A DNA stretch of 64,000 nucleotides, from positions 1-64,000 of the forward strand of contig JADBYQ010000059.1 in NCBI GenBank assembly GCA_020402945.1, written 5' to 3'. The notes under the pieces were generated by a model. It saw nothing but the letters and a program-made list of their open reading frames with translations, was not told where the DNA came from and ran no database searches. A program made the translations under genes and the position numbers. Within the stretch, counting starts at the first letter, position 1; each line of letters starts with the position of its first letter. Source of the stretch: Cytophagales bacterium. Its GTDB lineage: Bacteria > Bacteroidota > Bacteroidia > Cytophagales > Cyclobacteriaceae. Of the stretch, positions 41,978 through 49,615 are shown in pieces.

Positions 41978-42520
41978 TTAGTCCTTCTTTTTGTCTTTCA
42001 CTTTATCCTTCATTTTGTCCAAATTTTGAAGGCCATCAATATTAACGGATTTACCAATTTTGCCCATCTCTTTCAAATCAATCTCCCCGAAAAGTGACAT
42101 CACCAAAAACTCCTCATTGCCTCCCAACACCATCACCAATTCACTGATTTTTCCGCCCGATTCTTTGGTAAAGAACTTCATGTCTTTGTCTTTATCGCGC
42201 ACTGTCATCAATTCCTCAAATTGTCCTGCAGGCACCATTGACAAAGCTTCTTTGTAAAGCTCGCGAGAATTGCGCGCATCATCTTTTTTCAGAATCTTCA
42301 ATCCTTTGATCTTGCTGATGGCACTAATCATCGCTTTTTCATCTTCGGTGTTCCCGTCAATATTCGCCATCATACTGAACATCTTTCCGCTGATGCTCAC
42401 TTTGCTAAAGCTTTCGTCTCCATCATATTTATTGAAGAACTTCGCAATTACATCGTTCTGTGCTTGCGCAGCCACCGACAACAACACCATCATCACCACT
42501 CCCAACATTTCCTTTTTCAT
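41978..42520 (-). CDS. DUF4252 family protein (copy 1)
   Basis: A 180-residue exported protein with signal peptide (EMLGVVMMVLLSVAAQAQ). The DUF4252 body begins NDVIAKFFNKYDGDESFSKV and includes MTVRDKDKDMKFFTKE and ELVMVLGGNEEFLVMSLFGE. A short Lys/Asp-rich tail ends the protein. It is the third gene of the run sigma / anti-sigma-like / DUF4252 and is followed by a terminator. In other Bacteroidetes the same trio occurs, so this protein is probably the main regulon output or the periplasmic sensor of the sigma circuit. Its activity is unknown. Confidence 0.82.
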   Translation of the reverse strand: MKKEMLGVVMMVLLSVAAQAQNDVIAKFFNKYDGDESFSKVSISGKMFSMMANIDGNTEDEKAMISAISKIKGLKILKKDDARNSRELYKEALSMVPAGQFEELMTVRDKDKDMKFFTKESGGKISELVMVLGGNEEFLVMSLFGEIDLKEMGKIGKSVNIDGLQNLDKMKDKVKDKKKD

Positions 42521-42548
42521 AACATTTTTTATTTTAGGTTTTTACTTT

Positions 42549-43064
42549 TTAAATGTTCACTTTTTTTTGATCTACCTGTTTCCCCTGAATCTTTTGTTCT
42601 GCTTCATTAAATAACTCAATCTTCCCCGCTTCCTTGTGTGCCTTATTAAAACTATTCGAAATCATCATCAGTGCCTTCTTTGTTTCTTCTAATGCCATTC
42701 GCGGGTCACTAAAGGTATCCTCCGTTTCAGCCGGGTATGCCTTTCGCACTTCTTCCCGGATAAAGAATCCAGCAGCGGCCACCACTGCAATCCCAGCTGC
42801 AATGCGAGCGTAGTTAAAATACATTTTGATCGATTTTCCAGCTGGTCTATTATCCCTTATTTTCCTTTTTACAGCTTCGTCAAAACCGCTTGCCTCGATT
42901 TTTGTTCTGCGTTGCAGTTCAAAATACCTGAAAAGTTCTGCCGTCTCATTCATTTCTGCCGGCACGGAGCCGCGAAAAAAGGAATGCAATTTTTGTTCTT
43001 CCTCCAGCGAGGTCTCACAATTCCAATACTTCTCCAGCAGTTCTTTTACTTCATTAGAGTCCAT
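42549..43064 (-). CDS. Anti-sigma-factor-like single-pass membrane protein
   Basis: A 171-residue protein. The cytosolic part (about 1-80) is helical with EVKELLEKYWNCETSLEEEQ and a Phe-rich segment, typical of Bacteroidetes anti-sigma-like proteins. One membrane helix is at about 84-102 (ARIAAGIAVVAAAGFFI), and the periplasmic tail is about 65 residues. No zinc-binding HxxxCxxC is present. Its start (43064, or 43070) overlaps the sigma gene by 11-17 bp, so the two are coupled. That layout supports its role as the cognate anti-sigma factor, though no sequence family name is certain. Confidence 0.75.
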   Translation of the reverse strand: MDSNEVKELLEKYWNCETSLEEEQKLHSFFRGSVPAEMNETAELFRYFELQRRTKIEASGFDEAVKRKIRDNRPAGKSIKMYFNYARIAAGIAVVAAAGFFIREEVRKAYPAETEDTFSDPRMALEETKKALMMISNSFNKAHKEAGKIELFNEAEQKIQGKQVDQKKVNI

Positions 43065-43566
43065 ACGCATTCAATTTTAATAGCCGCTCCCGCACAAAGT
43101 TTCTCGCCCTAAACAAATTCACTTTCACCTGGCTCATGTCCAGTTCCAGAATTTCACAAATCTCGTTGTAACTGTACCCTTCTATATCACGAAGGTGCAT
43201 CACCTGCCGCTGCTTTTCGGGCAGTGCTTCAATCAATTCGTTTACCCGTTGCATGCTTTCATGTATTTCTGTTTTTTCGTAAGGTGTTAAACTTTCCTGA
43301 CGAACTTCAAAGCCTTCTTGCATCGAATCGGTCGTTCTGCGTTCTTTTGAGCGAAGGCGATCGAGCGATAGATTTTTGGTGATGCGCATACACCAAGCCT
43401 CCATGTTGTCAATCGCGCCTATCTGTTCGCGTCCGTTCCACACCTTCATCATCACCTCCTGCACCACATCCTTGGCCTCCTCTCTGCTGCCCAAAAGCCT
43501 GAAAGCAAATCGAAAAAGCTTGTTTTTCGTAGGCAGCACCCGGGTTTCAAAGACTTCGATATTCAT
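43054..43566 (-). CDS. ECF-family RNA polymerase sigma factor
   Basis: A 170-residue sigma-70 of the ECF class. Region 2 spans about 10-85 (FRFAFRLLGSREEAKDVVQE; MEAWCMRITKNLSLDRLRSK) and region 4 spans about 105-165 (ALPEKQRQVMHLRDIEGYSYNEICEIL in two parts). Length and order are normal. It opens a run with an anti-sigma-like membrane protein and a DUF4252 protein, ending at the terminator at 41915-41962. The stimulus cannot be told. A REP-like repeat lies in the gap upstream. Confidence 0.94.
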   Translation of the reverse strand: MNIEVFETRVLPTKNKLFRFAFRLLGSREEAKDVVQEVMMKVWNGREQIGAIDNMEAWCMRITKNLSLDRLRSKERRTTDSMQEGFEVRQESLTPYEKTEIHESMQRVNELIEALPEKQRQVMHLRDIEGYSYNEICEILELDMSQVKVNLFRARNFVRERLLKLNAYGL

Positions 43567-43625
43567 CGTTTCAAGAGCTAGACGGCAAGGGTTTACAGAT
43601 GTTACACAAGAATTTCAATTATTTT

Positions 43626-43690
43626 TGGGCGGCTTGCGGGCTATTCGCTACAATCCACGCGAGGCGCGTGGGATTTTCGCTTCTATCCCT
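43626..43690. repeat. REP-like palindromic repeat
   Basis: CCACGCG-AGG-CGCGTGG (43655-43671) is a perfect hairpin. It is flanked by two similar 19-mers, GGGCTATTCGCTACAATCC and GGGATTTTCGCTTCTATCC (15 of 19 identical). This arrangement matches short palindromic repeats common in Bacteroidetes genomes. It sits in the 195-bp gap between the divergent sigma gene and DUF2007 gene. Confidence 0.7.
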
Positions 43691-43761
43691 GCCGCAGTTG
43701 TAAGTTAATAAAGTTACGAGCAGTCGCTGTTAAATACTATCTTTAGATACATGAATTAACG

Positions 43762-43986
43762 ATGGACGAAACTGAAAAAATCATCATCTTCACTTCCTTC
43801 GACAATGTAATTGCCGCTAACATTGCGAAGACTAAATTAGACGCCTATGGCATCCCCTGCTTTCTAACGGAAGAAAATTTTACCGGTCTCTATCCACTAC
43901 GCAACGATATCTTTCCTGGAGTACGACTCCATATTTTTGAAAGAGATTTTATTCAGACAAAAGAAGTTCTTGAAGACGTGGAATAG
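43762..43986 (+). CDS. DUF2007 family protein
   Basis: A 74-residue protein of the DUF2007 family, sometimes named putative signal-transducing protein. Visible features are the opening strand KIIIFTSFDNVIAANIAKTK, then LDAYGIPCFLTEENFTG and the closing GVRLHIFERDFIQTKEVLED, a ferredoxin-like beta-alpha-beta arrangement. It has no membrane segment. It stands alone on the plus strand. Molecular function is unknown; members often form a domain in larger zinc-ribbon proteins. Confidence 0.85.
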   Translation: MDETEKIIIFTSFDNVIAANIAKTKLDAYGIPCFLTEENFTGLYPLRNDIFPGVRLHIFERDFIQTKEVLEDVE

Positions 43987-44079
43987 ATCGCTCCGCTTTT
44001 TCAATACTGTAAATTACACCTTGTGTTTGTTGGCTCGCCCTTCGCTTATAGAATAATTGCAGAAAATAATAAACTGATA

Positions 44080-44520
44080 CTAGTAAGTGATACCTAACAG
44101 CCCGCGTTTGCTCTGGAGAATCATCAGCAGAATTACAACTAATGCAATGCCGTTAAAAATGAACATCCTTTTATGCTTGGAAATGGAATCGGTCATCTTC
44201 TTTGACGTTATACGCGCCATCGTAATGAACGCAACGGCAACGAGCATTCCCGTGTTGTGCTCTACCAGCCAATAACGAGCTAAAGGTTCTTTCATCGAGG
44301 CTCCACTAAAAATCACAACGGGGCTTACAAAAAAAAGAATAATGCCCAATAGCAACTGCGTGTGTGTGAGCATGAATAGGCCTAGTCCTAGCTGGTCGTC
44401 CAACTTAACATAACCTGTCTTATTCAACCACCCAGTCAACGACCGAACGATTATCCATACAAGGCTGATTAATATAAAATAACGAAGAATCGAATGGGTG
44501 ACTAGCAGTAACGAATGCAT
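44080..44520 (-). CDS. Integral membrane protein, four helices
   Basis: A 146-residue membrane protein with four hydrophobic helices (SILRYFILISLVWIIVRSLT; LGLGLFMLTHTQLLLGIILFF; HNTGMLVAVAFITMARI; MFIFNGIALVVILLMIL). Histidines in SLLLVTHSILRYF, FMLTHTQLL and LVEHNTGM lie at helix ends and resemble haem-ligand positions in small cytochrome-b-like membrane proteins, but this is only a suggestion. ATG 44520 matches relatives beginning MxxLLLxxHxxLR; the ATG at 44541 is an alternative. Function unknown. Confidence 0.75.
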   Translation of the reverse strand: MHSLLLVTHSILRYFILISLVWIIVRSLTGWLNKTGYVKLDDQLGLGLFMLTHTQLLLGIILFFVSPVVIFSGASMKEPLARYWLVEHNTGMLVAVAFITMARITSKKMTDSISKHKRMFIFNGIALVVILLMILQSKRGLLGITY

Positions 44521-44639
44521 ATGCGATAGTTTAGTTTTCAAATGGAAAATTAGCTTAAGAAAAGCATATTTCCGCTAGCTACCATTAATTGTTTGTTTGA
44601 ACCAGTTGTAGCTATCTTGCCATATCAATTCATGATATT

Positions 44640-45590
44640 ATGAAATCCAAAACCATTTGGCTCCTATTCGTGTTGGCGTTTCCAAGTGGGAAGGCACTGG
44701 CACAACCCGACACAGTGACCGTTGGTGCCTACGTCCTTAGCGTACACGATATTAACTTTCACGAAAAGGAATACACCGCCCGATTTTGGCTTTGGTTTTT
44801 GTATGGAAATCCAAAATATGATTTTCTCACCCAACTGGACATGCCAACAGCGAAAAGCTACGAACAATCTACCCCTATTGAGGATAGCTTAAACGGACAG
44901 AAATGGGTCATGATGAAGATGAAAGCCACAATGAAAGAAAAGTGGAACGTACAGGATTTTCCTTTTGATCAGCAGCATTTGAGCATGCAAATTGAAAACT
45001 CTCAATACGATCGCGGTAGTATGATTTTCAAAGCGGACAAAAAAGGTAGCCGTTTCAGTCCCACCGAAGCAATTGATGGGTGGAACATCCGTGATTTCAA
45101 AGTTTCTGTTGGAACCAATCACTACGAAACGGGCTTCGGAGATTCGCGTCCGGGTCGTAACCCACAGACTTTTTCTGCCTTTACAATTGAAATGAATTTG
45201 CAGCGCGATGCTGTTGGTCTTTTTATGAAAATATTTCTGGGGATGTACATCGCATTTCTAATTGCCATGATCAGTTTTGCACCTAAGCCGTGGGAACACG
45301 AGCCTCGCTTTGGCTTGCCAGTGGGTGGTCTGTTTGCAGCTGTTGGTAACAAGTACATCATCGATTCATTGCTGCCGGAATCTTCTACTTTTACGCTAGT
45401 AGACACGTTGCATACACTAACCTTCTTTGCCATCTTTAGTATTCTCCTGGTCTCCGCTATTTGCTTGCGTCTGTATGACGCTGGCAAAAAAGATCAATGC
45501 TTACGCGTAAATAAGATTGGATCGCGAGGGATTCTTATCGTCTATGCACTGGCAAACGTGATTTTTGTAGGATCGGCTGCGTTCAATTAA
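44640..45590 (+). CDS. Prokaryotic pentameric ligand-gated ion channel homologue
   Basis: A 316-residue protein with the pLGIC layout. It has a signal peptide (about 1-21), an extracellular beta-sandwich (about 24-185), and the family hallmark DFPFDQQHLSMQIEN (about 106-120), counterpart of the Cys-loop but without the cysteines, as in bacterial channels. Four helices follow: RDAVGLFMKIFLGMYIAFLI (M1), GLPVGGLFAAVGNKYIIDSL (M2, pore), TFFAIFSILLVSAICLRLY (M3), GILIVYALANVIFVG (M4). The M1-M2 link, FAPKPWEHEPRF, is longer than in GLIC or ELIC. Ligand and ion are unknown. The gene is 14 bp before CinA, likely by chance. Confidence 0.8.
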   Translation: MKSKTIWLLFVLAFPSGKALAQPDTVTVGAYVLSVHDINFHEKEYTARFWLWFLYGNPKYDFLTQLDMPTAKSYEQSTPIEDSLNGQKWVMMKMKATMKEKWNVQDFPFDQQHLSMQIENSQYDRGSMIFKADKKGSRFSPTEAIDGWNIRDFKVSVGTNHYETGFGDSRPGRNPQTFSAFTIEMNLQRDAVGLFMKIFLGMYIAFLIAMISFAPKPWEHEPRFGLPVGGLFAAVGNKYIIDSLLPESSTFTLVDTLHTLTFFAIFSILLVSAICLRLYDAGKKDQCLRVNKIGSRGILIVYALANVIFVGSAAFN

Positions 45591-45604
45591 TCAAATCAAA
45601 AAAA

Positions 45605-46852
45605 ATGAAAAAAATTCTGGCAGAGCTATTGACTATTGGCGATGAGATATTGTATGGTCAAATCGTGGATACGAACTCTCAGTGGATGAGTGTGGAATTG
45701 GACAAAGTCGGCATAAAGGTTATCCGCAAGACTACTGTTGGTGATCAGGAAGAGGAAATCCTCACCGCTTTCGCGGAAGCCGAAAAACGCGCTGATATTA
45801 TTTTAATTACCGGAGGGCTTGGCCCCACCAGCGATGATTTGACAAAACCATTGTTGGCAAGATATTTTAACTGTAAACTAGAAATTCACGAAGAAGCATT
45901 GCAAGAAATTACTGCCTTTTTCAAAAGCCGTGGTAGAGAAATGATAGAACCCAATCGACAACAAGCTGCGCTTCCTGTCTGTTGTACAAAGATAACAAAC
46001 CCCATCGGCACCGCACCGGGCATGTGGTTCGAAAAAGATGGTAAGGTCTTTATGTCGATGCCCGGAGTGCCGCACGAGATGAAAAAGATGATGACCGAAC
46101 GAGTCATTCCGAAATTGAAAGAAAAATTTCACACACCCAACATTTATCATAAGGTCATTCGCACCATAGGAATCGGAGAGTCTTTTCTGGCCGAAAAAAT
46201 TGCACCGTGGGAAAATAGCTTGCCCCAACATATTAAACTCGCGTACCTTCCGAGTTTAGGAGAGGTAAAGCTTCGCTTAACAGGGTTTAGCAATTCTTCT
46301 TCACACCTAGAAAGCGAAATCGAGGTGCTAGTAGAAAAGTTGAAGGTCATTGCTGGCGACTATATTTATGGATACGGGGACGAATCGATTGAGGTGGCGA
46401 TTGGCAAAATGTTGCGCCAGCGCAAGCTCACTCTTTCAATGGCGGAAAGCTGTACGGGTGGGTACCTCTCGCATTTGATCACCAGTGTACCGGGCTGTTC
46501 CGATTATTTTCTGGGTAGCATGGTTCCCTATGCCTACGAAATAAAAATGCGCCAGCTGGGTGTAAAACCTGAAGTGCTGGAAAAATATGGAGCAGTCAGC
46601 GAACCGACCATTATTGAAATGGCCAACATTGTCCGTGCCAAATTCAATACTGATATTGGAGTTGCGACCAGTGGGATTGCTGGTCCGGGTGGCGCAACAC
46701 CAGAAAAACCTGTAGGGATGGTGTGGATTGCTTACTCAGATAAGCATCACACAGTGACTAAAAAACTTCAAATCTCCAACGATAGAGCGATCAATATTCG
46801 GATGGCTAGTATGGCTGTCATAAATTTGATAAGAACAAGTTTGCCTAAATAA
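45605..46852 (+). CDS. cinA: CinA family nicotinamide-nucleotide amidohydrolase
   Basis: A 415-residue two-domain protein. The N-terminal MoCF/COG1058 domain (about 1-170) has AELLTIGDEILYGQIVDTNS and TGGLGPTSDDLTKP, with possible ADP-ribose pyrophosphatase activity. The C-terminal CinA domain (about 255-412) has LSMAESCTGGYLSHLITSVP and GVATSGIAGPGGATPEKPVG, which deamidates NMN in pyridine-nucleotide salvage. Both domains are complete. It is cytosolic. It probably shares a transcript with the channel gene 14 bp upstream, although no functional link is known. Confidence 0.95.
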   Translation: MKKILAELLTIGDEILYGQIVDTNSQWMSVELDKVGIKVIRKTTVGDQEEEILTAFAEAEKRADIILITGGLGPTSDDLTKPLLARYFNCKLEIHEEALQEITAFFKSRGREMIEPNRQQAALPVCCTKITNPIGTAPGMWFEKDGKVFMSMPGVPHEMKKMMTERVIPKLKEKFHTPNIYHKVIRTIGIGESFLAEKIAPWENSLPQHIKLAYLPSLGEVKLRLTGFSNSSSHLESEIEVLVEKLKVIAGDYIYGYGDESIEVAIGKMLRQRKLTLSMAESCTGGYLSHLITSVPGCSDYFLGSMVPYAYEIKMRQLGVKPEVLEKYGAVSEPTIIEMANIVRAKFNTDIGVATSGIAGPGGATPEKPVGMVWIAYSDKHHTVTKKLQISNDRAINIRMASMAVINLIRTSLPK

Positions 46853-47059
46853 ATTGTAACCCTAAAGCAACCTAGACTACTGGAATTCCAGATCACAAAA
46901 CAAAATAGTATCGATGCTCTAAATCCCATCACAGAATTTGTCAAAACCCCAAATACCCAGAACAACTTGACATTATCCTGCCCCTAACAAAGTGAAGTAA
47001 ATTTGAGTTTTTCCTAGTCAAAAACTAATTACCTTTACCCCACTCAAACGATTGAAATC

Positions 47060-48355
47060 ATGGCACAAGTAGAGTTGATTATGCCTAAAATGGGCGAAAG
47101 TATAATGGAGGCTACCATTTTAAAATGGTTGAAAAAGCCCGGTGATAAAATTGAACAAGACGAGAGTGTACTTGAAGTGGCTACTGACAAAGTAGATACT
47201 GAAGTACCGTCTACTCATGCGGGTGTCCTAAAAGAAATCTTGGCCAAAGAGGGTGAGGTTGTTAAAGTTGGTAAAGCAATAGCTATCATTACATCGGATG
47301 TAGCGGCTGGAGTCGAAACTGAAAATGTTGTAGTTGAAAGAAAAATTACAGAGGCACAAAAAGAAGTTTCTACGTCCACTAATGGCACTGCGAGCCATGC
47401 TGCGGCTGTTGTAGCACCTACCGATTTCAAGAATGCGAGTCGATTCTATTCGCCACTGGTAAAAAACATAGCCAAAGAAGAGCAGGTTGCGCTGAAAGAA
47501 CTGGAGTCGATTTCCGGAACTGGGGCCGAAGGCCGAGTGACAAAAAAAGACATGCTGGAATTTATTCAACAAAGAAAGCTTGGTCAGACAATTGCATCTA
47601 CTCCGCGCACTACTTCTGCCCCACTAGTCCCCGCATCCATTAGCAGTGGCGATGAGATCATTCAAATGGACCGCATGCGCAAAATGATTGCCGAGCGCAT
47701 GGTGGACAGTAAACGAATATCTCCACATGTTACTTCTTTCGTGGAGGCGGATGTAACCAACATTGTATTTTGGAGAAATAAATGGAAGAATGACTTTCAA
47801 AAGAGAGAGGGAGATGCACTTACTTTCACACCTATCTTTATTGAAGCCGTGATGATGGCCATCAAAGACTATCCAATGATCAATATACAGGTAGACGGAG
47901 ATCGGATCATAAAAAAGAAGGATATCAACATCGGAATGGCCGTAGCGTTGCCAAGTGGAAACCTGATAGTGCCAGTGATAAAAAATGCAGACCAGTACAA
48001 TATCACAGGGTTGGCAAAAGTGGTGAATGACTTAGCGAAAAGAGCACGTGAAAATAAGTTAAAGCCTGATGAATTGGCAGGGGGTACATTCACGGTTTCA
48101 AATGTTGGAAGCTTTGGCAATGTGATGGGCACTCCGATCATCATGCAGCCACAAGTCGCGATTCTGGCGTTGGGAGCGGTTCAAAAGAAACCGGCCGTTA
48201 TGGAAACTCCCTACGGAGATGCGATTGTAGTGCGACACAAAATGTTCCTATCCCACTCGTACGACCATCGCGTGGTGGATGGCTCTTTGGGCGGAAGTTT
48301 TGTAAGAAGAGTGGCAGACTACCTTGAGAAGTTTGATGCGAACCGAAGAATTTAG
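47060..48355 (+). CDS. Dihydrolipoamide acyltransferase (E2) of a 2-oxo acid dehydrogenase
   Basis: A 431-residue E2 component. The lipoyl domain (about 1-78) has the lipoylated Lys in VLEVATDKVDTEVPS. An Ala/Thr-rich linker follows, then the E1/E3-binding domain (about 128-170, SPLVKNIAKEEQVALKELES and GRVTKKDMLEFI). The catalytic domain (about 195-431) ends with His and Asp in SYDHRVVDGSLGGSF. The substrate class (branched-chain, 2-oxoglutarate or pyruvate) cannot be fixed here because E1 and E3 genes are not in the window. A TAAATTTG element at 46998-47005 could be its -7 box. Confidence 0.94.
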   Translation: MAQVELIMPKMGESIMEATILKWLKKPGDKIEQDESVLEVATDKVDTEVPSTHAGVLKEILAKEGEVVKVGKAIAIITSDVAAGVETENVVVERKITEAQKEVSTSTNGTASHAAAVVAPTDFKNASRFYSPLVKNIAKEEQVALKELESISGTGAEGRVTKKDMLEFIQQRKLGQTIASTPRTTSAPLVPASISSGDEIIQMDRMRKMIAERMVDSKRISPHVTSFVEADVTNIVFWRNKWKNDFQKREGDALTFTPIFIEAVMMAIKDYPMINIQVDGDRIIKKKDINIGMAVALPSGNLIVPVIKNADQYNITGLAKVVNDLAKRARENKLKPDELAGGTFTVSNVGSFGNVMGTPIIMQPQVAILALGAVQKKPAVMETPYGDAIVVRHKMFLSHSYDHRVVDGSLGGSFVRRVADYLEKFDANRRI

Positions 48356-48437
48356 AAAGAAATTAGAAGTCAGAAGTTAAAATTTCTGATCACTGGAAAA
48401 ATCTTAAATCTTATCTCAAAAATCATAAATTCTAAGA

Positions 48438-49583
48438 ATGAAATTCGGAACCAAAGCTATACACGCAGGAGTTGAGCCAGACCCGTCCACTGGCGCGATT
48501 ATGACACCAATCTTTCAAACCTCTACATATGTACAGGAGTCACCGAGTAAGCACAAGGGATACGCCTACGCACGAGGTGCAAATCCTACTCGAAACCAAC
48601 TACAAAAAAATATCGCTGCTTTAGAGAACGGAAAATTCGGATTGTGCTTCTCTTCTGGAATGGGTGCCACCGATGCCGTGCTTCGTTTACTGAACCCAGA
48701 TGACGAGGTAATTACAAGCAATGACTTATACGGTGGATCTTATCGTCTTTTTACTAAAGTGTATGAGCGGGCGGGCATTAAATTCCACTTCATCGATTTG
48801 ACGAATCCTGAGAATATATTACCGATTATCAACAAAAGGACGAAGCTATTGTGGTTAGAGACTCCTTCTAATCCACTGATGCGGATTATCGATATAGAAG
48901 CCTGCGTGGCTATTGCCAAAAAACACGCTATACAAATTGCCGTTGATAATACGTTTGCTTCACCTTATTTACAAAATCCGCTAGATCTTGGAGCTGACGT
49001 GGTGATGCACTCGGTTACGAAATATTTAGGCGGACATAGTGACGTGATTATGGGCGCGCTTGTCGTCAACGATGAACAGCTTTACAAAGAATTGGCTTTT
49101 ATTGCCAACTCGTGCGGAGCAGTTCCCGGACCACAGGACTCTTTCCTGGTCTTACGTGGAATCAAGACATTGCATCTTCGTATGGAGCGTCATTGCTTCA
49201 ACGGAAAAAAGATAGCTGAATTTCTGCGTAGTCATCCTAAAATCGGAAAAGTATATTGGCCTGGATTCGGGGATCATCCAAACCATATCGTTGCAAAAAA
49301 ACAAATGAAGGATTTTGGCGGAATGCTGTCATTTACCTTGAAAGATGATCGACTGGAAAAAGCCATTTCTTTTATGGAGAATGTTGAGCTGTTTTCATTG
49401 GCAGAATCTTTGGGTGGCGTTGAATCACTGATCAATCACCCCGCATCCATGACGCATGCCAGCATTCCTAAAGAGGAACGATTGAAAAATGGATTGAGCG
49501 ATTCGTTGATCCGATTGAGTATCGGAGTGGAGGATATAGAAGATCTTATTCAGGATTTGGAAAACACGCTGACAAAAGTATAA
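48438..49583 (+). CDS. Cystathionine gamma-synthase/lyase family PLP enzyme
   Basis: A 381-residue PLP-dependent enzyme of Cys/Met metabolism. The cofactor Lys is in MHSVTKYLGGHSDVIMG (about residue 195). GLCFSSGMGATDAVLRLLN, WLETPSNPLMRIIDI and DNTFASPYLQNPLDLGADV are all family signatures. The C-terminal SLGGVESLINHPASMTHASI is shared by cystathionine gamma-synthase, cystathionine gamma-lyase and methionine gamma-lyase, so the exact reaction (MetB or MccB type) is not settled. It is cytosolic and a single-gene unit 82 bp after the E2 gene. Confidence 0.94.
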   Translation: MKFGTKAIHAGVEPDPSTGAIMTPIFQTSTYVQESPSKHKGYAYARGANPTRNQLQKNIAALENGKFGLCFSSGMGATDAVLRLLNPDDEVITSNDLYGGSYRLFTKVYERAGIKFHFIDLTNPENILPIINKRTKLLWLETPSNPLMRIIDIEACVAIAKKHAIQIAVDNTFASPYLQNPLDLGADVVMHSVTKYLGGHSDVIMGALVVNDEQLYKELAFIANSCGAVPGPQDSFLVLRGIKTLHLRMERHCFNGKKIAEFLRSHPKIGKVYWPGFGDHPNHIVAKKQMKDFGGMLSFTLKDDRLEKAISFMENVELFSLAESLGGVESLINHPASMTHASIPKEERLKNGLSDSLIRLSIGVEDIEDLIQDLENTLTKV

Positions 49584-49615
49584 ACCACCGTCACGAAATA
49601 ATTCGACTGGCTTAA

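Noticed and set aside
46880-46891. 12-bp palindrome CTGGAATTCCAG after cinA
   Set aside because: It has no T-run, no loop and no nearby gene start at operator distance. A palindrome of this length can occur by chance.
46998-47005. Promoter of the E2 gene
   Set aside because: TAAATTTG fits the -7 consensus, but the nearest upstream TTG is 28 bp away, too far for the usual spacing, so it was not listed as a promoter.
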